Below are positions 54,615 through 62,323 of a DNA stretch of 64,000 nt, piece by piece. How positions within the stretch are numbered: the stretch's first letter is position 1; every line of letters begins with the position of its first letter. Under the pieces are notes generated by a model, which was not told the DNA's origin, searched no databases, and saw nothing but the letters and a program-made list of their open reading frames with translations. This stretch comes from an uncultured Chitinophagaceae bacterium. GTDB taxonomy: Bacteria > Bacteroidota > Bacteroidia > Chitinophagales > Chitinophagaceae. A program made the translations under genes and the position numbers. The stretch is from assembly GCA_937873715.1 (NCBI GenBank), contig CALMYJ010000003.1, positions 124,001-188,000 of the forward strand, read 5' to 3'.

Positions 54615-55082
54615 TTACTTATTATATTCCTTTGGCTTTTCTTTTTGTTGTTCATGCATTCTTGCATCTCCTTGCAGAAGACCGCTGTTAAACAAACTGT
54701 TGATAAGCCAGAAGATAATAAATGGCAAAGGTGTTCCCAACCGGGATATGGAATTATAGTAACTGGGGGTAATTAAGTCTATATGAAACACTCGTCCAAG
54801 CAAGTTAATATCCTTTACAACAAATGAAAGGTAGATAATGGTAAAACGCAACACCCACAGACAGGCATAAATTATCAAAAAAACCTTTAAAGCCCCCGGG
54901 CTTACCAGCTTACGTAAAGCAATAATCCCGCCGGCAATTGTAAAAAATATTGCCGTTTCCATTTCTAACCGGTGCCCGCCTAAATGGATGTGAAATTTTG
55001 TCCATTTAAACCAGCTTAAAATGATAATAACAATAAAGAGGCTGAAAAGGTATAGCATTAATACCCTTACCGGCTTAGACAT
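54615..55082 (-). CDS. Exosortase-associated membrane protein (unnamed)
   Basis: The 155 residues have four membrane segments (LMLYLFSLFIVIIILS, TAIFFTIAGGIIAL, VFLIIYACLWVLRF, FIIFWLINSLF) and no catalytic motif I can name. It overlaps the exosortase stop by eight bases, so the two are coupled. Several Bacteroidota exosortases have a small membrane partner of this size; this protein fits that pattern but was not matched to one. A shared function in protein sorting is inferred. Confidence 0.6.
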   Translation of the reverse strand: MSKPVRVLMLYLFSLFIVIIILSWFKWTKFHIHLGGHRLEMETAIFFTIAGGIIALRKLVSPGALKVFLIIYACLWVLRFTIIYLSFVVKDINLLGRVFHIDLITPSYYNSISRLGTPLPFIIFWLINSLFNSGLLQGDARMHEQQKEKPKEYNK

Positions 55083-55653
55083 TAGTAACTTTTTTGGGTG
55101 TTAAAATGCCTTTTTTGGTGTACAGCAGCCAGCCATAAAAGATTAAGATATACATGAGGATAGTAAATAGGTAGTGGTGGCTGAAGTCGAATGCTTTACG
55201 TTGATACATATATATATAATAAAGGGCGCCAATGCGTACAATATTTGCCAAAATTATTGCCGCTATACCAACAAAACTAAAAACCAATTTTCGTTTTATG
55301 GAATAAGGTAACAGCACTATAATACCAACATAGATATACATCAGGTCTATACCATTGCACACATCCCAGATACCAAAAACCTTTTTGCCATTCTGTACCA
55401 ACTGGGCATTTCTTGATGCTGTTTCTTTCCAGGTAATTTCTGGTACCGAAGGTGATAAAACATTGATGCATTTTGTTACGGCTGCTGCCAGGAAATTGGT
55501 AAGCGGCCGGTCAATGGTTCGGGCAGGTTTTAAGGTGAGATGATATACAAAAAACCATACCGTACCCAATAGGGCCAGCCGGATAAAAAACAGGCGTACC
55601 TGCCTGTTGTACTTCAGCGATTTATTAAAAGGATTATACCCGCCTTCAGCCAT
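55075..55653 (-). CDS. Exosortase/archaeosortase family transpeptidase-like protein
   Basis: The 192 residues carry the family triad: Cys99 in WDVCNGIDLMYIY, Arg140 in ILANIVRIGALYY and His159/160 in FDFSHHYLFTILMY, within several membrane helices. Exosortases cut C-terminal sorting signals and are often encoded with exopolysaccharide genes. Its short length is normal for Bacteroidota forms. No PEP-CTERM-type substrate is evident in this window. The subtype cannot be told by eye. It is first in transcription order at the right edge of the island. Confidence 0.85.
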   Translation of the reverse strand: MAEGGYNPFNKSLKYNRQVRLFFIRLALLGTVWFFVYHLTLKPARTIDRPLTNFLAAAVTKCINVLSPSVPEITWKETASRNAQLVQNGKKVFGIWDVCNGIDLMYIYVGIIVLLPYSIKRKLVFSFVGIAAIILANIVRIGALYYIYMYQRKAFDFSHHYLFTILMYILIFYGWLLYTKKGILTPKKVTNV

Positions 55654-55853
55654 GATATAGCAATAAGATTTTTGAATAACAGTTTTTCAGGAATACAGCA
55701 CAAAATTTAATGCCTCAAAAGTAAGGCATTTTGATACTACTATCAGCAAATACGCCATTTAGCCGCTATCGTTAACGTAGAAAAACTTACCCACTACATT
55801 TTGAATACTCTCCGTTAATTGGGTAAACCCATATCTTCGCAAAAATTTTAACC

Positions 55854-56567
55854 ATGCTACCCAAATACAAGCGTATACTTTTAAAACTTTCCGGCGAATC
55901 TTTAATGGGTGATAAAAATTTTGGCCTTGATAGCGAAGTACTTACCCGTTATGCACAGGATATTAAAAGTATTACAGAGCTGGGTGTACAGGTAGCCATT
56001 GTAATAGGCGGTGGTAATATTTACCGGGGCATGAACGAATCGGAAACCGGTATTGAACGGGCACAAGGCGATTATATGGGTATGCTGGCCACTGTGATTA
56101 ATGGTATGGCCCTGCAAAGTGCCCTCGAAAAAGCCGGTGTATACACCCGCCTGCAAAGCGCCATTAAAATGGAGCAAATTGCCGAGCCTTATATCCGCCG
56201 CCGCTCTATGCGCCACCTCGAAAAAGGACGTGTGGTAATCTTTGGTGCTGGCACCGGAAATCCTTATTTTACTACTGATACAGCAGGCTCGTTAAGGGCA
56301 ATTGAAATAAAAGCCGAGGTGATTTTAAAAGGTACAAGGGTGGATGGCATTTACTCTGCCGACCCCGAAAAAGACCCTACCGCCAAAAAATACGGACATA
56401 TTACTTTTAAAGAGTGCATCAGCCAAAACCTTAAAGTAATGGATATGACAGCCTTTACACTTTGCATGGAAAATGAACTGCCTATAATTGTATTTGATAT
56501 GAATGAACCCGGCAACCTGCTTAAAGTGGTAACTGGCGAAAAAGTAGGCACACTGGTAAAAGGCTAA
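55854..56567 (+). CDS. pyrH: Uridylate kinase (UMP kinase)
   Basis: PyrH phosphorylates UMP to UDP in pyrimidine synthesis. The 237 residues begin [15 protein letters not shown], with [27 protein letters not shown] and [19 protein letters not shown], all typical of the hexameric bacterial enzyme. A weak -7-like TATCTTCG (55832-55839) lies 14 bases before the ATG. The usual partner frr does not follow; instead a convergent fabH ends only 5 bases beyond the pyrH stop. Confidence 0.97.
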   Translation: MLPKYKRILLKLSGESLMGDKNFGLDSEVLTRYAQDIKSITELGVQVAIVIGGGNIYRGMNESETGIERAQGDYMGMLATVINGMALQSALEKAGVYTRLQSAIKMEQIAEPYIRRRSMRHLEKGRVVIFGAGTGNPYFTTDTAGSLRAIEIKAEVILKGTRVDGIYSADPEKDPTAKKYGHITFKECISQNLKVMDMTAFTLCMENELPIIVFDMNEPGNLLKVVTGEKVGTLVKG

Positions 56568-56572
56568 TTACG

Positions 56573-57622
56573 TTACCAGCGTAACAATGCACTGGCCCAT
56601 GTAAAGCCGCTTCCAAATGCTGCCAGGCATACCAAATCTCCTTCCTGGATTTTTCCTAATTCCCACGCTTCGCATAAAGCAATGGGTACAGATGCTGCCG
56701 TAGTGTTGCCGTAATGTTGAATATTATTGTACACCTGCTCGTCTCTCAACCCCAGTGTATGCTGCACATGCTGTGCAATACGCAGGTTGGCCTGGTGCGG
56801 TATCAGTAAATTTATATCAGCAGGTGTAAGCTGGTTATGCTGCAGGGCTTCTATAATTACTTCTGGAAATTTAACGGCTGCTTTTTTAAATACCGCCGGG
56901 CCATCCATGTAAGGAAAATTCTGCGCCTTGTCTATCATGGCATGACTCATAAACATATCACCAATTTCGGCTTCATTATAATCGGCAAGTTGGCTGGGCA
57001 ACCAGTGGTTGGCATGCGTGCCGGGGTTGTACATGGCCAGTATTTCGGCACTTTCGCCATCGCTGTGCAGGTGTGTGCTCAATATACCCTGGCCCACATT
57101 TGTGGCAGGCTGCAGCACTACCGCCCCGGCCCCATCGCCAAATATGACTGATACATTTCGGCCCCGGGTGCTAAAATCCAACCCAAAGGAATGTTTTTCG
57201 CTGCCAATAACCAGTATGTTTTTATACATGCCTGTTTTTATAAACTGGTCGGCTACCGATAAAGCATATACGAAGCCGCTGCACTGGTTGCGTACATCCA
57301 GTGCACCAATTTCTTTCATCTTGAGGGCACGCTGCACCAGTACCCCACAGCCCGGAAAATAATAATCGGGACTTAACGTGGCAAAAATTATAAAGTCGAT
57401 ATCCTGTGCCGTGGTGCCTGCCCGTTCCAACGCAATTTTTGCCGCTTCAACAGCCATAGTGGTAGTGGTTTCGGCTGTTCGGTGGGCAAATCTTCGTTCT
57501 TTTATTCCGGTGCGTTCCTGTATCCAGGCATCTGAGGTATCCATATACTGTGTAAGCGCCTGGTTGCTTACCACATTGGGGGGCACATACATGCCAATAC
57601 CGGCAATTTTACTACTATGCAT
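56573..57622 (-). CDS. fabH: 3-oxoacyl-ACP synthase III (housekeeping FabH)
   Basis: The enzyme starts fatty acid synthesis by joining an acyl-CoA to malonyl-ACP. The 349 residues have Cys114 in RNQCSGFVYAL, His276 in LIPHQANLRI and Asn306 in HYGNTTAASVPIAL, and GSGFTWASALLRW at the C-terminus as in FabH. WIQERTGIKERR near residue 33 is a CoA-site signature. Compared with the island copy at 7981 it is far closer to classical FabH. It is convergent with pyrH. Confidence 0.94.
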   Translation of the reverse strand: MHSSKIAGIGMYVPPNVVSNQALTQYMDTSDAWIQERTGIKERRFAHRTAETTTTMAVEAAKIALERAGTTAQDIDFIIFATLSPDYYFPGCGVLVQRALKMKEIGALDVRNQCSGFVYALSVADQFIKTGMYKNILVIGSEKHSFGLDFSTRGRNVSVIFGDGAGAVVLQPATNVGQGILSTHLHSDGESAEILAMYNPGTHANHWLPSQLADYNEAEIGDMFMSHAMIDKAQNFPYMDGPAVFKKAAVKFPEVIIEALQHNQLTPADINLLIPHQANLRIAQHVQHTLGLRDEQVYNNIQHYGNTTAASVPIALCEAWELGKIQEGDLVCLAAFGSGFTWASALLRW

Positions 57623-57647
57623 AACAATCGTTTTGTGCGCCTGCTTT

Positions 57648-58193
57648 TCAATTTACCTTTTGGAGGTTGCGTAGTACAAACCAGTCGTCGTAGGTAGGTA
57701 ATGGCTTGGTTTTATAGTGTACTTCAATGGCTTTACGCAATACCATACTGTTTTTTACATACTTATTGGTAAACTGTTCGGCTAAAGTTAAAATAGAAAT
57801 TTTGCTCCCCTCTTTTTGCAGTTCGGCAATATAATATCGGCCAGCAACAAACACATTTAAAAACTGCCTGCTGGCTACTACCGATAAAAATGCCCTTGCC
57901 CTAATTGTATCATCCACCACCACTTTGTAAGGCCGCAATTCATCAATATATCCTGTGATTAACATATCGTACTCTTTATCGGTATACTGGTTAAAAATAA
58001 TTTTTACAGGCGCCTCTCTGTACCTGTTTTCGTAAGATGGTCGCGGGGACATCACAGCCCATTTGCCCAGCAATGTTTCGTCAATATATTGTTCAGGTTC
58101 ATCATCAATACCATAAGGCGACTGGTAGGGGCAGCCATATAAAATGACACTTAGTAAAAGTAAAAGCAGTAATCCTGTCTGGATTTTCATCAT
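57648..58193 (-). CDS. Putative lipoprotein of unknown function
   Basis: The 181 residues have a signal peptide with a lipobox-like SVILYGC (Cys21), so the protein is probably a lipoprotein. The mature part has LLGKWAVMSPRPSYENRYREAPVKI, perhaps a lipocalin-like opening strand, but no family was recognised. It lies 25 bases upstream of fabH. The first Met is at 58193; a second Met follows immediately. Confidence 0.6.
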   Translation of the reverse strand: MMKIQTGLLLLLLLSVILYGCPYQSPYGIDDEPEQYIDETLLGKWAVMSPRPSYENRYREAPVKIIFNQYTDKEYDMLITGYIDELRPYKVVVDDTIRARAFLSVVASRQFLNVFVAGRYYIAELQKEGSKISILTLAEQFTNKYVKNSMVLRKAIEVHYKTKPLPTYDDWFVLRNLQKVN

Positions 58194-58251
58194 CGCTTAA
58201 AATTACAAAAAGAAAACGGGGCAGCTTGATACAACTGTACAATTTATGCCA

Positions 58252-59099
58252 CTAATGCAACGATGCCAGCCAGCCTGCTGCTTCCATCAGCCATGCAATA
58301 CCAAGGTGCACCACCAAACCACCCCAAATACTTTGGGTATTACTGGTAACAATGCCCAGCAATATGCCACCAAAAAAACTGCTGACAGCTTCTCCTAATG
58401 GCTTGCCCAGATGAATGCAGCAATAAAAACAGGCTGCCGGTATAATGCAATGCCTGCCGCAAATACGCAGCATGGATAGTATCAAAAACCCACGGAAAAA
58501 AATTCGATACTTACGAAATCGATACCATAACAACCTTCAAATACAAGGTAATGCCCCCAATGGCTGTCGGGTATAGCCTGTAACAATTGTGCCCTTGGAT
58601 ACATTGCCTTAAAATCAGGCTGAAAAGCGGCCAGGGCTATAAGCGGCAACATATACAACAACATAATAAAATATGGCTTGTAAGTTGTTACTTTTTGTAT
58701 ACCGTAAAAAGGCTGTGTATGCCTGTCTTTCAACCACCAGCATATAGAGATCAGCAACAGCACCATGATTGCCCTTAACACCCAGTTGATACAGCGTTGA
58801 TAATACAGTAATTCCGGGCCGGGCCAGTTGGGGTGCAACCAATGGGTGGGTACCGTAGTATTAATTCTAATTGCAAAGATGGCGGGCGCTACCAATAGAA
58901 TTACCCAAAACCAGGGCTGCCGGTAATAAGCCGCATCAGTATAAAATACTTTTTGTAAAAAAAACGCCAGGGCAAATGGAAGGCAGTAAAGCAGGTAATA
59001 TGCCCAAAACCGGCGCAAACCGGGTGCATCCCCGGCGATATAGAGCCGCTCCAAACCATGCCAGTAGTTAAAATAAAGTATTAACCCCAGCAGCAACAA
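58252..59099 (-). pseudogene. CPBP-family intramembrane protease-like gene, split by a frameshift
   Basis: Two overlapping frames (58482-59099 and 58252-58533) make one polytopic protein of about 280 residues. The first ends SIEFFSVGF and then stops; the second continues FFRGFLILSMLR. Adding one T to the seven-T run (A at 58496-58502 on plus) gives IEFFFRGFL, the CPBP motif 1, followed by CFYCCIHLGKPLGEA (the F-x3-H motif) and a GLVVHLGIAWL end. The break falls inside the presumed active site. The reading frame is open upstream to about 59155, and the true start is unclear. It could be a sequencing error or a real loss. Confidence 0.72.
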
Positions 59100-59154
59100 A
59101 ATACAGAGCAGGTAGCCTGCATTAAAAGTTTGTTTATAAAAACTTTGGATGTAT

Positions 59155-60183
59155 TTAAGTATGCTGTTCAGGCGGATTGGCAGTTTCTACAGGTTTATTT
59201 AATATATCCCAAAGCTTGTCTTTAAGCACCGAAAGCCCCTGCCCGGTTACCGAGGAAATAAAAAAATGCGGTATTGATTGGGGTAACTCTTTGGCTATTG
59301 CTGCTTTAAGTTCATCATCCAGCATATCGCTTTTACTAATGGCAATTACAATTTCTTTTTGAAGCATTTCCGGGTTGTAACGGCGCAATTCATCAATTAA
59401 AATATTGAACTCAGCAGCATGATTGCTGCTATCGGCAGGTATTAAAAATAATAAAACCGCATTCCGTTCAATATGCCGCAAAAAACGGTGCCCCAGCCCT
59501 TTGCCCTCGGCAGCCCCTTCAATGATACCGGGCAGGTCGGCAATACAAAAACTTTTGCCCTCCCGGTAATCTACCATGCCAAGCTGTGGCGTTAATGTTG
59601 TAAAAGCATAGTCAGCTATTTTGGGTTTTGCCGCTGTTATAGATGATAGCAGGGTAGATTTGCCTGCGTTGGGAAAACCCACCAAACCCACATCAGCCAG
59701 TACTTTAAGCTCTAATAATTTCCAACCCTCCACTCCCGGTTCGCCTGGCTGTGCGTATTCGGGCGCCTGGTTGGTAGCCGTTTTAAAATTACTGTTCCCT
59801 AATCCACCCCGGCCACCCTTAAGCCATATAATTTCCTGGCCATCCTCTAATATTTCCACCTCTTTTTGGCCGGTAATTTCATCTTTGGCGATAGTACCCA
59901 GCGGTACTTCTATAATTACGTCTTTGCCAAATCTCCCGGTCTGGTTATTTTTATTTCCACCCTCTCCATTTTCGGCCAGTACATTTTTGTAATAGCGCAG
60001 GTGAAGCAGCGTCCAAAGTTGGGCATTGCCTCTTAATATTATATGCCCACCCCGGCCGCCATCACCACCATCGGGCCCTGCCATAGCATTGTATTTGGTA
60101 CGCATAAAATGTTTACTGCCGGCCCCCCCGTGCCCACTGCGGCAAAATATCCGGATATAATCTATAAAATTTGTTTTTTCCAT
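59155..60183 (-). CDS. obgE: GTPase Obg/CgtA
   Basis: Essential GTPase of 50S ribosome assembly and stress control. The 342 residues start with the Gly-rich Obg domain ([32 protein letters not shown]) and continue with the G domain: [13 protein letters not shown] (G1), TTLTPQLG (G2), DLPGIIEGA (G3) and AISKSDML (G4). There is no long C-terminal extension. Length and order are normal. Confidence 0.97.
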   Translation of the reverse strand: MEKTNFIDYIRIFCRSGHGGAGSKHFMRTKYNAMAGPDGGDGGRGGHIILRGNAQLWTLLHLRYYKNVLAENGEGGNKNNQTGRFGKDVIIEVPLGTIAKDEITGQKEVEILEDGQEIIWLKGGRGGLGNSNFKTATNQAPEYAQPGEPGVEGWKLLELKVLADVGLVGFPNAGKSTLLSSITAAKPKIADYAFTTLTPQLGMVDYREGKSFCIADLPGIIEGAAEGKGLGHRFLRHIERNAVLLFLIPADSSNHAAEFNILIDELRRYNPEMLQKEIVIAISKSDMLDDELKAAIAKELPQSIPHFFISSVTGQGLSVLKDKLWDILNKPVETANPPEQHT

Positions 60184-60408
60184 CGACGGACAAAGGTAAC
60201 CCTATGGCTGTAAACCGCCTTAGGCTAATATTATACTTACCATCAAAATAAGCCGGCCTTACCCATTGCAGTTTAGCCGCAGCCGGTTTCCGGCTTTTTA
60301 ACAATGCCTAAAAAAATCAAAGCAGCAGCAAAATAAAATATACAATATTCAAATAACTACAAAATATCTTAGACAATATCTATAATTTAAAAAAAATGAG
60401 TAAAATAT

Positions 60409-60440
60409 TTTCAATAAAAAGGCATTGCAGTATATATTTG
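60409..60440 (+). promoter_or_regulatory. Candidate promoter of the intergenic RNA
   Basis: TTTC (60409-60412), a 20-base spacer and TATATTTG (60433-60440) match the Bacteroidota -33/-7 pattern (TTTG, 19-21 bases, TAnnTTTG) with one mismatch in the -33 box. Transcription would start near 60447, just before the CCGGT-ACCGG hairpin. Confidence 0.6.
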
Positions 60441-60446
60441 CACTCT

Positions 60447-60701
60447 TGTTCCGGTAAAGACCGGGAAAATTGTGGGGTGATGAAATTTTTGGCAGACATG
60501 CCCTCTTGTCTCGGGGGTGGGGATTACGGGATAAACATTGCATAATGCCGATGGCGCTGCAGCGCCACCGACTGGGGTTGACCACCAGTAGGTTTGAGGG
60601 TTGCTCCTCTACAAATTTGTGCGATAGCTAACTGCCCCGTGGAGGTTCGAGCCCTCCCCCTACAGCGTATTAAAGCCTTTGCTGATTGCGAAGGCTTTTT
60701 T
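60447..60701 (+). ncRNA. Unassigned structured RNA with a tRNA-like 3' end
   Basis: Between the promoter and the terminator is a dense set of foldable elements: CCGGT/ACCGG, GGCA/TGCC, a 16-base palindrome at 60552-60567, ACTGG/CCAGT (60571-60589) and GAGG/CCTC (60596-60609). The 3' end looks like a tRNA T-arm, GGAGG-TTCGAGC-CCTCC (60641-60657). It is followed by CCCTACA, which can pair over 7 bp (one G-T) with TGTGGGG at 60471-60477. A different fold pairs GGGGGTGGG (60513-60521) with CCCTCCCCC (60652-60660). A tRNA-capped closed RNA recalls tmRNA, but it is short and no tag frame was recognised. A riboswitch or 6S-type RNA is not excluded. Confidence 0.5.
60672..60701 (+). terminator. Intrinsic terminator of the intergenic RNA
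   Basis: AAAGCCTT (60672-60679) pairs with AAGGCTTT (60691-60698) around an 11-base loop that can close further by GC/GC. It is followed by T residues to 60701. It separates the RNA from pntA, unless the RNA is a leader whose fold decides read-through. Confidence 0.75.
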
Positions 60702-60795
60702 ATAAATACCCGGTTGAAGGCAAAAATCTATACTAAACAGTACTATAAATTTTTAAATGTTCATTTCGGCTGCGTTTGCAATACAAAATTTGCCT

Positions 60796-60828
60796 TTTGT
60801 AATACAACTCTAAAAATCAATATCTTCA
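60796..60828 (+). promoter_or_regulatory. Candidate promoter of the pnt operon
   Basis: TTTG (60796-60799), 21 bases, then TATCTTCA (60821-60828). The spacing and -33 box fit the Bacteroidota consensus, and the -7 box deviates in its last two bases. A short leader of about 27 bases to the pntA ATG at 60862 would follow. Confidence 0.45.
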
Positions 60829-60861
60829 CGCCCCAAAAATTGAAATTTCAATAGCAGAATA

Positions 60862-61974
60862 ATGATGATAATTGGTGTTCTAAAAGAACCTTCACCCGAA
60901 ACAAGGGTATCAATCCTGGCCGAATCGGTAAGCGTTTTAACCAAAAAAGGCATTACCGTACTGGTAGAAAATGGCGCAGGCGAAAAATCCTTCTGCAGCG
61001 ATGCAGATTACACAAGTGCCGGCGCCCAGCTTAAAAGTCGGCAGGAAGTACTAAATAGCGCAGCTATTATTTTAAGCATACACAGCCCTGCTGATGATGA
61101 AATGCAGCTTATTGGCAACCGCATTGTCATAGGCGTTTTTCAACCTCTGTATCATATTGATGTAATGAAAAAATGGGCGGCCATCGGCATCACCAGTTTT
61201 TCGCTGGATATGCTGCCCCGTACCACCAGGGCTCAGGCCATGGATGTACTTAGTTCGCAAGCCAATATTGCAGGATACAAAGCCGTGCTTACGGCTGCCA
61301 ATAACTACAGCCGGTACTTTCCCATGTTTATGACTGCTGCAGGCAGCATCAAGCCCGCCAAAGTGCTGATACTTGGTGCAGGTGTTGCAGGTTTGCAGGC
61401 TATTGCCACTGCCAAACGTCTCGGCGCTCTGGTAGAAGTATTTGATACCCGGCCGGCCGTAAAAGAAGAAGTAATGAGCCTTGGTGCCAAATTTGTAGAA
61501 GTGGAAGGTGCTGCCGATGCCAGTAAAGCCGGTGGTTATGCCGTGGAGCAAACAGAAGAATACAAGCAAAAGCAACAGCAAAAAATTGCAGAAAGCATTG
61601 CCAAAGCCGATATTGTAATTACCACGGCACAAATACCCGGCAAAAAAGCACCGATACTAATTACTGAAGCCATGATGAACGACATGCGTAATGGCTCTGT
61701 AATTATTGATATAGCTGCTGCCACAGGCGGCAACACCCCATTTACTAAAAACAACGAAACCGTTGTACACAATGGCGTAACTATAATCGGCAACTCCTAC
61801 CTGCAGTCAACCATGCCATCGGATGCCAGCAAGGTATATGGTAAAAATGTACTCAACTTTTTACAACTCATTACCGATAAGGAAGCAAAACTGCACCTTA
61901 ACTGGGAAGACGATCTGGTTAAAGGCTGCTGCATTACACACAATGGCGAAGTGGTGCATGAAAGAGTAAAATAA
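60862..61974 (+). CDS. pntAA: NAD(P) transhydrogenase subunit alpha, part 1 (dI domain)
   Basis: NAD(H)-binding subunit of the proton-translocating transhydrogenase. The 370 residues begin IGVLKEPSPETRVS, with the alanine-dehydrogenase-like VLILGAGVAGLQAIATAKRLGA Rossmann loop and the long mobile loop region after DTRPAVKEE. The membrane part is encoded separately in the next gene, the split arrangement of many bacteria. A second ATG follows one codon later. The gene is 20 bases from pntAB. Confidence 0.96.
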   Translation: MMIIGVLKEPSPETRVSILAESVSVLTKKGITVLVENGAGEKSFCSDADYTSAGAQLKSRQEVLNSAAIILSIHSPADDEMQLIGNRIVIGVFQPLYHIDVMKKWAAIGITSFSLDMLPRTTRAQAMDVLSSQANIAGYKAVLTAANNYSRYFPMFMTAAGSIKPAKVLILGAGVAGLQAIATAKRLGALVEVFDTRPAVKEEVMSLGAKFVEVEGAADASKAGGYAVEQTEEYKQKQQQKIAESIAKADIVITTAQIPGKKAPILITEAMMNDMRNGSVIIDIAAATGGNTPFTKNNETVVHNGVTIIGNSYLQSTMPSDASKVYGKNVLNFLQLITDKEAKLHLNWEDDLVKGCCITHNGEVVHERVK

Positions 61975-61994
61975 TCCTCAAAAATTAATTTATT

Positions 61995-62303
61995 ATGGAA
62001 TCAATACTACACTGGATTTCGGCCAACGAGCAAATGATTTATATACTCGTGCTGGTAATATTTTTAGGCTTTGTAATTATTGCCCGTGTACCGGCAGTGC
62101 TGCACACCCCTTTAATGAGCCATGCCAATGCCATTAGTGGTGTGGTAATTATGGGTGCTATTATTGTAATGGGCCGTGCCGATAGTGATAATTACCTGGC
62201 CCTGGTGTTGGGGTTGCTGGCGGTAATACTGGGCACCATCAATGTGGTGGGTGGCTTTGTGGTAACCGACAGGATGCTGGAAATGTTTAAAAAGAAAAAA
62301 TAA
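61995..62303 (+). CDS. pntAB: NAD(P) transhydrogenase subunit alpha, part 2 (membrane)
   Basis: The 102 residues are the short membrane half of the alpha subunit, with three to four helices (IYILVLVIFLGFVII, HANAISGVVIMGAIIVMG, LVLGLLAVILGTINVVGGFV) and TDRMLEMF at the end. VPAVLHTPLMSHANAISG is the family signature. It completes the proton channel with pntB, whose gene follows after 20 bases. Confidence 0.96.
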   Translation: MESILHWISANEQMIYILVLVIFLGFVIIARVPAVLHTPLMSHANAISGVVIMGAIIVMGRADSDNYLALVLGLLAVILGTINVVGGFVVTDRMLEMFKKKK

Positions 62304-62323
62304 CTGCGATCAAAATTTTTACA

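Larger units (their letters stand above)
60184..60861. other. Divergent intergenic region between obgE and pntA holding an RNA candidate
   Basis: 678 bases between two divergent genes. No open frame encodes a recognised protein. The centre (60447-60701) looks like an independent structured transcript with promoter and terminator, listed separately. The left part, 60184-60420, is AT-rich and presumably contains the obgE promoter, though I cannot place it. The right part holds the pntA promoter candidate. Confidence 0.6.

Noticed and set aside
54555..54776. A small plus-strand gene of 73 codons
   Set aside because: It overlaps the exosortase-associated membrane protein on the other strand, has no recognisable domain and begins in the intergenic region; most likely a shadow frame.
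2305..55853. Integrase, transposase or att site explaining the island
   Set aside because: No such gene or flanking direct repeat could be seen at either edge, so the mode of gain is left open.
60640..60667. A tRNA gene ending at the T-arm-like hairpin GGAGG-TTCGAGC-CCTCC
   Set aside because: No D-arm or anticodon arm could be placed, and the matching 5' acceptor strand lies about 180 bases upstream, far outside tRNA length. Kept only as part of the RNA candidate.
60447..60701. A standard tmRNA gene
   Set aside because: About 195 bases between the acceptor-like strands is too short for a usual tmRNA, and no tag reading frame ending in a typical Ala-Leu-Ala-Ala peptide was found.
61072..61632. 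A 186-codon minus-strand frame
   Set aside because: It is fully antisense to pntAA, whose identity is certain; its Cys/His/Phe-rich peptide shows no domain.
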